Positions 24,561 to 32,344 of a stretch of 64,000 nt of DNA are shown one piece after another. Under the pieces are notes generated by a model. It did not search any database and was not told the DNA's origin. It saw nothing but the letters and a program-made list of their open reading frames with translations. The translations under genes were made by a program, and so were the position numbers. Source of the stretch: Prauserella isguenensis (GTDB lineage: Bacteria > Actinomycetota > Actinomycetes > Mycobacteriales > Pseudonocardiaceae); contig NZ_JACHWU010000005.1 in NCBI RefSeq assembly GCF_014191605.1, forward strand, positions 124,001 to 188,000. The letters are read 5' to 3'. Within the stretch, counting starts at the first letter, position 1. The number at the start of each line of letters is the position of its first letter.

Positions 24561-26279
24561 GTGAACGAGCGCGAGGAGTGGGACGCCGAGCGCCGGGGCT
24601 CCGAGGACGGGAACGACTCCGCGGACAGGGGTGACACACCGCGGACAGGACCCGGCGTCGGCACCGGGGCACGCGACGTCGAGGGGGACGAACGCGCCGG
24701 GGTCGACAGCGCCGCGGACGATAGCGCCGCGGACGGGGGCGCCGGCGGCGCGGACGGAGGCGCCGCGGACGGGGGCGCCGGAGACGCGGACATCGAAGGT
24801 GCGGACAGCCGAACCCAGGACGCCGGAACCGCCGGAACCGCCGGTTCGGCGGGTGCCGGAGCACCCGGTGGACGGCCGCGGCCCACACCGCATCGCCGCA
24901 GCCCGGTGACGAGCGCCGCAGCGGGCACGGCAGCCGCCACGACCACGACCACCACCGCCGCACAGCCCCGCGGCGGCGGGCTCCGCCGCACGGGCCGCGT
25001 CGCGGGGCGCACGTTCGTGACGCTGCTGTCGGTGATCGCACTCGGCGTCACCGGCTACGCATACGCCCGGCTCGACCAGCTCCACGACGCCATCGAGACC
25101 ACGGACGCCCTCGACGACTGGCACTACGAGTCGAGCGGCGACGAGCAGGCCCCGCCACCGCCCCCGAAGGACGACGGTGCGACCGACATCCTGCTGGTGG
25201 GCGCCGACTCCCGTACGGACATGCAGGGCAATCCGCTACCACTGTCGGTGCTCAAGGCGTTGCGCACGGAGAGCACCAACGGCATCAAGACCGACACGAT
25301 GATCATCCTGCGGATCCCGAAGGACGGCGGCGACCCGGTCGGCGTGTCCGTCCCCCGCGACACGTGGGTCGACGTGCCGCACGGCGGCAAGGACAAGGTC
25401 AACTCGGCGTACGGCGCGGCGAAGAGCGACGAATGGCAACGGCTGCAGGCCGAGGGGGTCGCCGACAGAGCGCAGCTCGAACGGGACTCCAACCAGGCGG
25501 GCAGGCGCGCACTGGTGCGCACGTTGCAGGACTTCACGCAGATCCACATCGACCACTACGCCGAGATCAACCTGCTCGGGTTCTACCTGCTCACCGAGTC
25601 GATCGGCGGCGTCGAGGTGTGCCTGAACGCGCCGACGAAGGACAAGGATTCGGGCGCGGACTTCGAGGCCGGCGTACAGACGGTGACCGGCGGCGAGGCG
25701 CTGTCGTTCGTCCGGCAGCGCAAGAACCTCCCCAACGGCGACCTCGACCGCATCGTGCGACAGCACACGTTCCTGTCGTCGGCACTGAACAAGGCGATGT
25801 CGACGGGGACGCTGACCGATCCGGACAAGTTGTCGGACCTCATCGACACGGTCCGCCGGTCGCTGGTGCTCGACCCGGACCTCGACGTCCTCGGGTTCGC
25901 GCAGCAGGCCAAGGACCTGCTCGGCGGCGGACTGGAGTTCGAGACGATCCCGGTCACCGACGTCGCCGCCCGCAGCGACGGCGGGCAGAGCATCGTGACG
26001 GTCGACGTGCAGCAGGTGCGGTCGTTCGTGCGCGGCCTGGTGAACGGGAACGGCGAGGCGCGCGGGGACGCCGGCGGTTCGGGCGGCCCCTCGAACGGCG
26101 GCGGGGAGTCCCCGGCCGCGCCGAACGCCGCCGACGACGAGCCCGCCCCGAACGGGGGCGGTGCGGCCGCGGGCGGCACGGCGCACGGTGTCGCCCGAGC
26201 CGGGGCACTCGAACGTCATGTGCTCAGCCGTGGTGAGGCGCTGGGTCAGGCGTCCGCCGAGGTCCCCTGCGTCAACTGA
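24561..26279 (+). CDS. LCP (LytR-CpsA-Psr) family protein, second paralog
   Basis: A 572-residue paralog of the upstream gene, 46 bases after it. Its first 150 residues are an acidic/Ala-Gly-rich tract with near repeats (GGAADGGAGDAD). One membrane helix follows (TFVTLLSVIALGVTGYAYA). The LCP domain has DILLVGADSRTDMQGNPLPLSVL, TDTMIILRI, SVPRDTWVDVP and RQRKNLPNGDLDRIVRQH. There is no LytR_C domain; the C-terminus is a Gly/Asn/Pro-rich tail, yet it ends EVPCVN like its neighbour. The GTG at 24561 has GGGGAGGGG upstream. A recent duplication with domain loss is likely. Confidence 0.92.
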   Translation: MNEREEWDAERRGSEDGNDSADRGDTPRTGPGVGTGARDVEGDERAGVDSAADDSAADGGAGGADGGAADGGAGDADIEGADSRTQDAGTAGTAGSAGAGAPGGRPRPTPHRRSPVTSAAAGTAAATTTTTTAAQPRGGGLRRTGRVAGRTFVTLLSVIALGVTGYAYARLDQLHDAIETTDALDDWHYESSGDEQAPPPPPKDDGATDILLVGADSRTDMQGNPLPLSVLKALRTESTNGIKTDTMIILRIPKDGGDPVGVSVPRDTWVDVPHGGKDKVNSAYGAAKSDEWQRLQAEGVADRAQLERDSNQAGRRALVRTLQDFTQIHIDHYAEINLLGFYLLTESIGGVEVCLNAPTKDKDSGADFEAGVQTVTGGEALSFVRQRKNLPNGDLDRIVRQHTFLSSALNKAMSTGTLTDPDKLSDLIDTVRRSLVLDPDLDVLGFAQQAKDLLGGGLEFETIPVTDVAARSDGGQSIVTVDVQQVRSFVRGLVNGNGEARGDAGGSGGPSNGGGESPAAPNAADDEPAPNGGGAAAGGTAHGVARAGALERHVLSRGEALGQASAEVPCVN

Positions 26280-26305
26280 GGCACCGGGCAGGGACAATCA
26301 CGGGC

Positions 26306-27007
26306 GTGAGTCTCACCGATCGGTTGCTGCACCCGTTGCTGTCCTCGTCCGCGCGTCCGGCGGTGACGCACTACGACGACGCCGTGGGCAGCCGCGTGGA
26401 ACTGTCCGTGGCAACGCTGGCCAACTGGGCGGCGAAGACGGCGAACTGGCTGGTCGAGGAGTTCGACGTCGAGCCGGGCGACCCGGTGGCGGTGGATCTG
26501 CCCGCGCACTGGCAGACCGCGGGCGTGCTGCTGGGCACGTGGTGGTGCGGCGGGCACGTCGTCGCCGACGCCGACGGTGCGCGCGTCGCGTTCGTCGGGC
26601 CGAACGCGGCGACGGGTGCTGCCGACGACACGGCCGTGGTCGCGCTGGACCCGCTCGGCCGTGGTCTCGGGCCGCAGGGAGCGCCGGACGGGGCGTTCGA
26701 CTACCTGCAGGACGCACGCACCGCGGGGGACGACTTCACGCCGCTGATCCCCGTTCCCGGCGACGCCCCGGCGCTGCTCGGCTCGACGGTCGACGACGTG
26801 ATCGCGACCGCCCGCGCCCGCGCCGAGGAGTTGGGCGTCGGGGCGGGCGACCGCGTGCTGTCGACGCGCGCCTGGACCTTGCCGGACGGCGTGGTCGACG
26901 CGCTGGTCGCGCCACTGGCGGCGGGTGCGCACGTGGTGCAGGTGTCCCATCCGGCGAAGCTGGAGGCGCACCGCGCCGCCGAGGGCGCGACCGTCGACCT
27001 CAACTGA
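26306..27007 (+). CDS. TIGR03089 family protein
   Basis: A 233-residue actinobacterial protein resembling a shortened acyl-CoA synthetase / AMP-binding N-domain. It has LANWAAKTANWLVEEFDVEPGDPVAVDLPAHWQTAGVLLGTWWCGGHVV, the nucleotide-enzyme pocket region, but lacks the P-loop (TSGTTG) and the C-terminal domain, so it is probably not a ligase. It is the ortholog position of Rv3268, which also follows the LCP gene. GTG 26306 is 26 bases after the LCP stop, so co-transcribed. It overlaps the convergent DoxX gene by 8 bases. Confidence 0.85.
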   Translation: MSLTDRLLHPLLSSSARPAVTHYDDAVGSRVELSVATLANWAAKTANWLVEEFDVEPGDPVAVDLPAHWQTAGVLLGTWWCGGHVVADADGARVAFVGPNAATGAADDTAVVALDPLGRGLGPQGAPDGAFDYLQDARTAGDDFTPLIPVPGDAPALLGSTVDDVIATARARAEELGVGAGDRVLSTRAWTLPDGVVDALVAPLAAGAHVVQVSHPAKLEAHRAAEGATVDLN

Positions 27008-27428
27008 CCGGTTCGGCCGTCCTGTCGCTGCGGCGACGGCCGACGAGCAGGTGATCGAGTGCCAGGCGGCCACTGTTGACGCCCAGCGCGAGGCCGGCGA
27101 GCCCCAGCACGAGCACCAGTTCGTAGCCGCCCTCGCCGGTGAGGCCCGCGTCGAGGTGGACGGCGAACGTCGCGCCGATGCCCACCACGGCGAAGCCGAC
27201 GCCGACCAGCGGTGTCGCGAAGCCGACGATGAACAGGAGCGCGCCGACGACCTCGACGGCGATGACGAAGATCGCTGCGACCGTGGGCAGCGGAATACCG
27301 ACGGCCTCGAACATCTGAGCCGTCGCGTCGATGCCGGCGTTCCACTTCTCGAGTCCGTGGACGAGGAAGACAACGCCGATCGCGATGCGCCCGATCAGCG
27401 CTGCGACGTCCTGGATGCGTCCGTACAT
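27000..27428 (-). CDS. DoxX family membrane protein
   Basis: A 142-residue protein with four hydrophobic helices: IGRIAIGVVFLVHGLEKW, VAAIFVIAVEVVGALLFIVGF, PLVGVGFAVVGIGATFAVHL and YELVLVLGLAGLALGV. The RIAIGVVFLVHGxEKW start is the DoxX signature. DoxX proteins are linked to redox and thiol stress. It starts with ATG 27428. The 14-bp palindrome 68 bases upstream may be its operator. Confidence 0.88.
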   Translation of the reverse strand: MYGRIQDVAALIGRIAIGVVFLVHGLEKWNAGIDATAQMFEAVGIPLPTVAAIFVIAVEVVGALLFIVGFATPLVGVGFAVVGIGATFAVHLDAGLTGEGGYELVLVLGLAGLALGVNSGRLALDHLLVGRRRSDRTAEPVS

Positions 27429-27495
27429 GCTTGACCTCCGCCAGCTGTTGGTGGTTCACCGGCCGTGGACCTGTCGACGACCAGGCCGGCTTTAT

Positions 27496-27509
27496 GTTGA
27501 AATTTCAAC
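27496..27509. promoter_or_regulatory. Perfect 14-bp palindrome, candidate operator
   Basis: GTTGAAATTTCAAC is an exact palindrome in a GC-rich background, 68 bases upstream of the DoxX start. TTGAA-N-TTCAA dyads are frequent operators of MarR-family repressors that control DoxX genes. No such regulator is encoded beside it. Its AT-rich nature makes chance occurrence unlikely. Confidence 0.55.
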
Positions 27510-27559
27510 CATTGTCGCAGGCCCGGCGTGCACGCCCGAATGACCCCCCTGCCCCCAAC

Positions 27560-27646
27560 CCGCGTGTCCTGCATCCAGGCTCGCGTGTCCTGCACTCAGG
27601 CCCGCCGCGTTGCGATTCCCCGGGTCCCGCGTTGCGGGTTCGCGGC
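27560..27646 (+). repeat. 21-bp repeat array, 4 units, mixed forms
   Basis: Two sister-form units (GTGTCCTGCATCCAGG, GTGTCCTGCACTCAGG) are followed by two main-form units (GCGTTGCGATTCCCCGG, GCGTTGCGGGTTCGCGG). Here the array lies upstream of the DoxX gene and reads on the plus strand, although both neighbouring genes are minus-strand. It is an exception to the 3'-end rule. The rest of 27647-27798 shows no gene. Confidence 0.75.
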
Positions 27647-27798
27647 AGATGGTTGCCCTACTCGTCGGCCGTTGCCCACGAGGCCGCACCCCACCCGGTT
27701 GCGCCTGCCGCCGCCGACCGCCTTCTGCCACGGGACCGACGGCGCTGAGGTGCACGGAGAAACCGCGCGATTCAGCCGTGCCGCGACGGTCAACCGAG

Positions 27799-28320
27799 TC
27801 AGTCGTCCTGCGGGAGCAGCGGCTTCGCGAACCAACACTCGGCGTACGGATCGTCGCCGTACCGATCGATCTCGCGGTAGCCGCTGCGGCGGTAGAGGCC
27901 GCGCGCCTCGACCAGGTCCAGCCGCGTGCCCAGGCGCATCTCCGGGCTGCCGTGACTGCGGGCACGATCCTCGGCCGCCGCCAGGAGCCGCGGCGCGAGA
28001 CCCGTCCCGCGGAACTCCGGCAGCACGAACATCTTCGTCAGCTCGGCGTAGGCGGTCAGCCACCGCACCCCGACGCACCCCGCGACGACACCGCTCTGCC
28101 GGGCGAGCAGAAACACGCCCGTCGGCGGGCGCAGGTCCGCGCCGGGCTCGTCGGCGATCGCGGCATCGACATCCTCATCGGTGATCGGCCGCGAGTAGTA
28201 CCGACGACACAGCTCGCTGAAGTACACGCGCAGCACGGCCGCCGACTCGGCGGCGTCGATCTCCGCGGGGACGATCGTGAACGACGGTGTCTGCGACGGG
28301 GGCGACGTCGGCGCGGGCAT
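27799..28320 (-). CDS. GNAT family N-acetyltransferase
   Basis: A 173-residue acetyltransferase. The acetyl-CoA-binding motif A is ELTKMFVLPEFRGTGLAPRLLAAAEDRARSHG (pattern V-x-P-x-x-R-G-x-G). The strand VFLLARQSGVVAGCVGVR precedes it and ARGLYRRSGYREI follows, the typical motif B. Start ATG 28320 follows a 20-residue Pro/Ser/Thr-rich leader. Substrate is unknown. It stands alone between two repeat regions. Confidence 0.9.
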   Translation of the reverse strand: MPAPTSPPSQTPSFTIVPAEIDAAESAAVLRVYFSELCRRYYSRPITDEDVDAAIADEPGADLRPPTGVFLLARQSGVVAGCVGVRWLTAYAELTKMFVLPEFRGTGLAPRLLAAAEDRARSHGSPEMRLGTRLDLVEARGLYRRSGYREIDRYGDDPYAECWFAKPLLPQDD

Positions 28321-28373
28321 GATTCGATCATGCCACCGGACACGCCCACTGCATGGGCAACGAGGTCGGCGCC

Positions 28374-28418
28374 ACGCGTGTCCTGCACTCGGCACCGCGT
28401 GTCCTGCGGTTCAGGCAC
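28374..28418 (+). repeat. Sister-form 21-bp repeats, 2 units
   Basis: Two plus-strand units, GCGTGTCCTGCACTCGG and GCGTGTCCTGCGGTTCAGG, lie between the start of the GNAT gene and the stop of the membrane-protein gene (both minus). Orientation does not follow a plus-strand gene here. Confidence 0.7.
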
Positions 28419-28438
28419 ATCGTGAGTGCCGCGCGTAC

Positions 28439-29002
28439 TCAGACCATCGTGAACGCCAGTGCCGCGGTGAGCCCGACCCACCCGACGACGTGGACGATGC
28501 CGAGGGTGCGCCAGCCGCCGCGCGGGGTGTCACGGTCGCCGCGCAGGACGCCGAACACGTACGCCGCGGACACGAACACGACCGCGACGGCGATGAGACA
28601 CGTCGGCAGGAGCGCATTGGCCGCCCCCGCCGACGGCCCGATCTGCATGTCACGCACGACGTCCTCGACGTGCGTCCGTTCCGGCACCAGCAACACGAGC
28701 ACGCTCGCCAGTGCCGCGGGAACCACGCCGAGCAGCCACCATCGCGCGCCGGATCGCTCCACGAGCCGATGGATCCCGTACACCATCGGCACGGTCGATC
28801 CCGCCAGAACTCCGACGACGACGATCAGCCCACGAACGGTGCCGCCGCCCAGCGCCCACAGCCCCTGTGCGACCGGCACCCGGAACAGCACGGCCAGGAC
28901 CGGCATCGCACACGCCGCCGCGATCGCCAGGACGTGATACGACGACCTCTGCGCTCCGGGCGTGGTCGATTCGGCGGCCTCGGCGGATGCTTCGGGGTCC
29001 AT
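28439..29002 (-). CDS. Hypothetical membrane protein
   Basis: A 187-residue protein with about five hydrophobic segments: YHVLAIAAACAMPVLAVLF, GLIVVVGVLAGSTVPMVYGI, WWLLGVVPAALASVLVLLV, LLPTCLIAVAVVFVSAAYVFGVL and LGIVHVVGWVGLTAALAFTMV. I do not recognise a family. The ATG at 29002 (MDPEASAEAAES) follows no clear ribosome site. It is transcribed alone, downstream of a strong terminator and repeat array that end the acyl-CoA dehydrogenase transcript. Confidence 0.75.
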   Translation of the reverse strand: MDPEASAEAAESTTPGAQRSSYHVLAIAAACAMPVLAVLFRVPVAQGLWALGGGTVRGLIVVVGVLAGSTVPMVYGIHRLVERSGARWWLLGVVPAALASVLVLLVPERTHVEDVVRDMQIGPSAGAANALLPTCLIAVAVVFVSAAYVFGVLRGDRDTPRGGWRTLGIVHVVGWVGLTAALAFTMV

Positions 29003-29084
29003 AGGTCGGCACTGTGGCAGATCCACTCCGGCCGGTGACCACCGGCCACCGATGACGTGCGCGGCCGTCGCCCCACCGGGACGA

Positions 29085-29262
29085 ACCCGGAAACCGCACC
29101 ACGCGCCCCGGAACCTGCACCACGCGCCCCGGAATCCGCAACACGACCTCCGGGATCCGCAACACGGCCCCGCGAAACCGCAACACGATCCCCCGGATCC
29201 GCAACACGGCCCCGCGAAACCGCAACACGATCCCCCGGATCCGCAACACGGGCGGCTCGGGA
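29085..29262 (-). repeat. 21-bp 3'-end repeat array, 8 units
   Basis: The longest array in the window. On the minus strand the units read GTGTTGCGGATCCGGGGG, GTGTTGCGGTTTCGCGGG and relatives, with a 42-bp pair (CGCGAAACC-type then CCCGGATCC-type) duplicated exactly. The two units farthest from the gene are GTGGTGCAGGTTCCGG and GTGGTGCGGTTTCCGG. Spacing between GCAACACG cores is exactly 21 bases throughout. It lies beyond the terminator of the minus-strand acyl-CoA dehydrogenase. Confidence 0.9.
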
Positions 29263-29270
29263 CACGACAC

Positions 29271-29313
29271 GGGTGGGGCCACCGGCGATGTGTCACCGTC
29301 GGTGGCCCCACCC
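29271..29313 (-). terminator. Strong hairpin terminator after acyl-CoA dehydrogenase
   Basis: A perfect 13-bp stem, GGGTGGGGCCACC (29271-29283) and its complement (29301-29313), encloses a 17-base loop. It begins 43 bases beyond the stop of the minus-strand gene ending at 29356. There is no T-run, as is usual for actinomycete terminators. Confidence 0.75.
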
Positions 29314-29355
29314 GGTGTCAACTCGGACGCCCTCGCACGGTCGGGCGTCGGGAAC

Positions 29356-30516
29356 TCAGCCCTTGAGAAGGCTCCGGGCCATCACGAGCTGCTGGATCTG
29401 GTTCGTGCCCTCGTAGATCTGGGTGATCTTGGCGTCGCGCATCATGCGCTCCACGGGGAAGTCACGCGTGTAGCCAGCGCCGCCGAACAGCTGCACGGCG
29501 TCGGTCGTGACCTCCATGGCGATGTCGGACGCGTACTTCTTGGCGGCGGAGGCCATGAAGGCCGCGCGCTCGTCGCCGCGCTCGCTGGCCGCGGCCGACG
29601 CGTACACCATGTGACGGGCCGTCTCGACCTTCATGCCCATGTCGGCGAGCATGAACTGCACGCCCTGGAACTCGCCGATGGCCTGACCGAACTGCTTGCG
29701 CTCCTTGACGTAGTCGACCGTCGCGTCGAGCGCACCCTGGGCGATGCCGAGTGCCTGGGCGCCGATCGTCGGGCGCGTGTGCTCCAGCGTCAGCAGCGCG
29801 GTCTTCAGCCCCGTGCCCGGTTCTCCGATGATGCGCATCCCCGGGATGCGGCAGTCCTCGAAGTAGATCTCCCGCGTCGGCGATCCCTTGATGCCGAGCT
29901 TCTTCTCCTTCGGGCCCACCGAGAAGCCCGGATCGTCGACGTGGACCGCGAACGCCGAGATGCCCTGCGACGGCTTCGCCGCGTCCGGATTGCTGACGGC
30001 CATGACCGTGTACCAGGTCGACTCGCCCGCGTTGGTGATCCAGCACTTGGTGCCGTTGAGGACCCAGTCGTCACCGTCCTGCTTCGCGCGGGTGCGCATG
30101 GACGCGGTGTCGGAACCGGCCTCGCGTTCCGACAGGGCGTAGGAAGCGCCCGCGCCTGCCGCGATGTCCGGCAGCACCTGCTTCTTCAGCTCCTCCGAGG
30201 CCGACAGGATGATCGGCTGCGTGCCCAGCTTGTTGACCGCCGGGATGAGACCGGCCGACGCGTCGACGCGCGAGACCTCCTCGATCACGATGCACGCGGC
30301 GATCGCGTCGGCACCCTGACCGTCGTAGGCCTCGGGGATGTGTACCGCGCTGAAGCCCGCCTTGTTGAGCGCGTCCAGTGCCTCCCTCGGATACCGCTCC
30401 TGCTCGTCCACCTCCGTGGCGTAGGGAGCGACCTCCTTCTCCGCCAGCGCACGCACGGCCGCGCGCAGTTCCTCGTGCTCCTCCGCCAGCTGGTAGAGGC
30501 CTGGGCCCTCGCTCAC
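29356..30516 (-). CDS. Acyl-CoA dehydrogenase (FadE25-like)
   Basis: A 386-residue flavoenzyme. It has HIPEAYDGQGADAIAACIVIEEVSRVDASAGLIPAVNKLG, YALSEREAGSDTASM (FAD-binding), WITNAGESTWYTVMA, and RKQFGQAIGEFQGVQFMLADM. The catalytic Glu lies in the C-terminal QIYEGTNQIQQ, as in short-chain acyl-CoA dehydrogenases. In M. tuberculosis fadE25 (Rv3274c) occupies the same position next to purE-purK. GTG 30516 (VSEGPGLYQLAEEH) is preferred because AAAGGTGA is well placed; GTG 30525 is possible. Repeats at 30592-30633 sit in its upstream region. Confidence 0.93.
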   Translation of the reverse strand: MSEGPGLYQLAEEHEELRAAVRALAEKEVAPYATEVDEQERYPREALDALNKAGFSAVHIPEAYDGQGADAIAACIVIEEVSRVDASAGLIPAVNKLGTQPIILSASEELKKQVLPDIAAGAGASYALSEREAGSDTASMRTRAKQDGDDWVLNGTKCWITNAGESTWYTVMAVSNPDAAKPSQGISAFAVHVDDPGFSVGPKEKKLGIKGSPTREIYFEDCRIPGMRIIGEPGTGLKTALLTLEHTRPTIGAQALGIAQGALDATVDYVKERKQFGQAIGEFQGVQFMLADMGMKVETARHMVYASAAASERGDERAAFMASAAKKYASDIAMEVTTDAVQLFGGAGYTRDFPVERMMRDAKITQIYEGTNQIQQLVMARSLLKG

Positions 30517-30591
30517 CTGCGTCACCTTTCGTCCAAAGCCTTCTGCGTCGGTTCTCGCACCGATGTTAGGCGTCGTTCACGTCGCCTGTCT

Positions 30592-30633
30592 GTGTCGTTG
30601 ACCGCAGTGGTCGTGTCGTTGACCGCAGTGGTC
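30592..30633. repeat. 21-bp direct repeat, two exact copies, upstream of acyl-CoA dehydrogenase
   Basis: GTGTCGTTGACCGCAGTGG plus two bases occurs twice in exact tandem (30592-30612 and 30613-30633), then a partial third begins. Each unit contains the dyad GACC-gcagt-GGTC. It lies 75-115 bases upstream of the dehydrogenase start, between it and the divergent LysR gene, and could be a regulator binding site. Confidence 0.7.
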
Positions 30634-30764
30634 GTGTCGGTCTTTCGACGCAGTATCCGGCCCACCCATGTTACCCGCGCGTAGGGGTGGTGTGACCGGG
30701 CGAACACAACAGTTCGAACGAATACTCGGGCCGTAATGTTCAGCGTGCGAATACAGTCGTCGGC

Positions 30765-31646
30765 ATGCTCGACGTGGCGAAACTGCGGCTGCTGCGGGCG
30801 GTCATCGCGACCGGATCGATCCGCTCGACCGCCGCTTCCCTGGGGTACACGCCGTCGGCGGTCAGCCAACAGCTCGCCGCGTTGCAGCGCGACACGGGCC
30901 TGCGGCTGTTCGACCGCGTCGGCAGGGGCATCGAACCGACGTCCGCGGGCCGCACGCTCGCGAGCGAGGCGGAACAGGTGTTCAGCGCACTGTCGGCGCT
31001 GGACGGTGTGGTCGGCGACCTGCGCGCGGGTCGGGTGGGCAGTCTGTCGATCGGCTACTTCGCCTCGGCGGGTGCCACCTGGCTGCCGCCGGTGGTGGCC
31101 GCGCTGCAGTCCGAGTTCCCCGAGCTCCGCCTCGACCTGCGCATGACCGAACAGCGCGACGGTCTCGAACTGCCCGACATCGACCTGTTCGTCGACGCGC
31201 CCGGGATCGAACACCCGGGCCACGCCGACGTCCATCCGATCGTCGACGACCCGTTCCTCGCCGTCGTCCAGGACACCGATCCCCTCGCGAGCCGCGACGA
31301 GGTGCCGCTCGCCGAACTCGCCGACCGGCGCTGGGTCGACAACGACCTGCACCGCGGAACGTGCAGGCGGGCCCTGTTGGACGCCTGCGCCGAGGCGGGA
31401 TTCTCGCCGAAGTTCGCCGTCGAGACACACGACTACCAGACCGCGATACCGTTCGTCGGCACGGGAATCGGCATCACCGTGGTACCGCGGCTGGGCATCG
31501 GCGACCTGCCTCCCGGGCTGACGACCGTCCGGCTGGTCTCCCCGGAACCGGTCCGCAACATCGCGGTGTCGGTGAAGCAGACCGTCGCGGATCACCCCGC
31601 CGCGGTCCGCGCCCTCGAGGTACTGCGAGCCGTCGCCGCTCCGTGA
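30765..31646 (+). CDS. LysR family transcriptional regulator
   Basis: A 293-residue regulator. The N-terminal winged helix is LRLLRAVIATGSIRSTAASLGYTPSAVSQQLAALQRDTGLRLFDRVGRGIEPTSAG. Residues about 90-290 form the periplasmic-binding-like effector domain (GSLSIGYFASAGATWLPPVVAAL, VDDPFLAVV, VGTGIGITVVPRLG). It is divergent from the acyl-CoA dehydrogenase, over a 240-base region with the 21-bp repeat, so may regulate that gene. The 31647-31784 stretch downstream holds only a repeat array. Confidence 0.93.
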   Translation: MLDVAKLRLLRAVIATGSIRSTAASLGYTPSAVSQQLAALQRDTGLRLFDRVGRGIEPTSAGRTLASEAEQVFSALSALDGVVGDLRAGRVGSLSIGYFASAGATWLPPVVAALQSEFPELRLDLRMTEQRDGLELPDIDLFVDAPGIEHPGHADVHPIVDDPFLAVVQDTDPLASRDEVPLAELADRRWVDNDLHRGTCRRALLDACAEAGFSPKFAVETHDYQTAIPFVGTGIGITVVPRLGIGDLPPGLTTVRLVSPEPVRNIAVSVKQTVADHPAAVRALEVLRAVAAP

Positions 31647-31674
31647 GGCTCCTGCGGGCGCCGCACGTCCGCCG

Positions 31675-31778
31675 GGGCCCGCGAAAGCGCAACAGCGGCC
31701 CGCGAGAGTGCAAAACGCGCCCGCGAGAGTGCAACACCGGCCCGCGAAGGCGCAACACGCGTGCAGGACTCGCGGGCG
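31675..31778 (-). repeat. 21-bp 3'-end repeat array, about 5 units, diverged
   Basis: On the minus strand the units read GTGTTGCGCCTTCGCGGG, GTGTTGCACTCTCGCGGG, GTTTTGCACTCTCGCGGG and GCTGTTGCGCTTTCGCGGG. A sister-form unit (GAGTCCTGCACGC) is nearest the purE stop. They read away from the purE 3' end. Confidence 0.8.
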
Positions 31779-31784
31779 TGGTGG

Positions 31785-32285
31785 TCAGTCGGAGAGCTTG
31801 GCGCGGAGGGCGGCGTCCTTGTCGTGGACGAGCTGTTCGAGGTCGGCCTGGAACGCCGTCATCCGCCGTTGCAGCTCCGGGTCGCCGGTCGCGAGCATGC
31901 GCACGGCGAGCAGGCCCGCGTTGCGGGCGCCGCCGACCGACACGGTCGCCACGGGCACGCCCGCGGGCATCTGCACGATCGACAGCAGCGAGTCGAGCCC
32001 GTCGAGGTGCTTGAGCGGCACGGGGACGCCGATCACGGGCAACGGCGTCGCCGACGCGACCATGCCGGGCAGGTGCGCAGCGCCGCCCGCTCCCGCGATG
32101 ATCACCTTGAGGCCGCGTCCCGCGGCGTCGCGGGCGTAGTCGAGCATCCGCTGCGGCGTCCGATGAGCCGAGTACACGCCGACCTCGTAGCCGACGTCGA
32201 ACTCGTCGAGCGCCTGCCCTGCCGCTTCGAGCGTCGGCCAGTCCGAATCACTGCCCATGATCACGCCGACGTCCGGTGTGCTCAC
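31785..32285 (-). CDS. purE: N5-carboxyaminoimidazole ribonucleotide mutase
   Basis: A 166-residue class I PurE. It has [32 protein letters not shown] (catalytic His), [29 protein letters not shown] and [29 protein letters not shown]. It rearranges N5-CAIR to CAIR in purine synthesis. The GTG at 32285 is 51 bases after purK. It works with PurK, so the two encode consecutive steps. Confidence 0.96.
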   Translation of the reverse strand: MSTPDVGVIMGSDSDWPTLEAAGQALDEFDVGYEVGVYSAHRTPQRMLDYARDAAGRGLKVIIAGAGGAAHLPGMVASATPLPVIGVPVPLKHLDGLDSLLSIVQMPAGVPVATVSVGGARNAGLLAVRMLATGDPELQRRMTAFQADLEQLVHDKDAALRAKLSD

Positions 32286-32301
32286 GTCCTGCCTCCCGCG
32301 C

Positions 32302-32344
32302 CTCAGTGGATCCCGCGCCTCAGTGGATCCCGCGTCTCAGTGGA
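32302..32344 (-). repeat. 17-bp tandem repeat copying the purK stop codon region
   Basis: CTCAGTGGATCCCGCGC recurs at 32302, 32319 and 32336 (the last diverged). Its TCAGTGGAT core is the reverse complement of ATCCACTGA, the last codons and stop of purK (Ile-His-stop). The purK 3' end was apparently copied twice into the spacer before purE. Confidence 0.8.

Noticed and set aside
29085-29262. CRISPR array
   Set aside because: Units are contiguous with no 30-40 base unique spacers and no cas genes are present.
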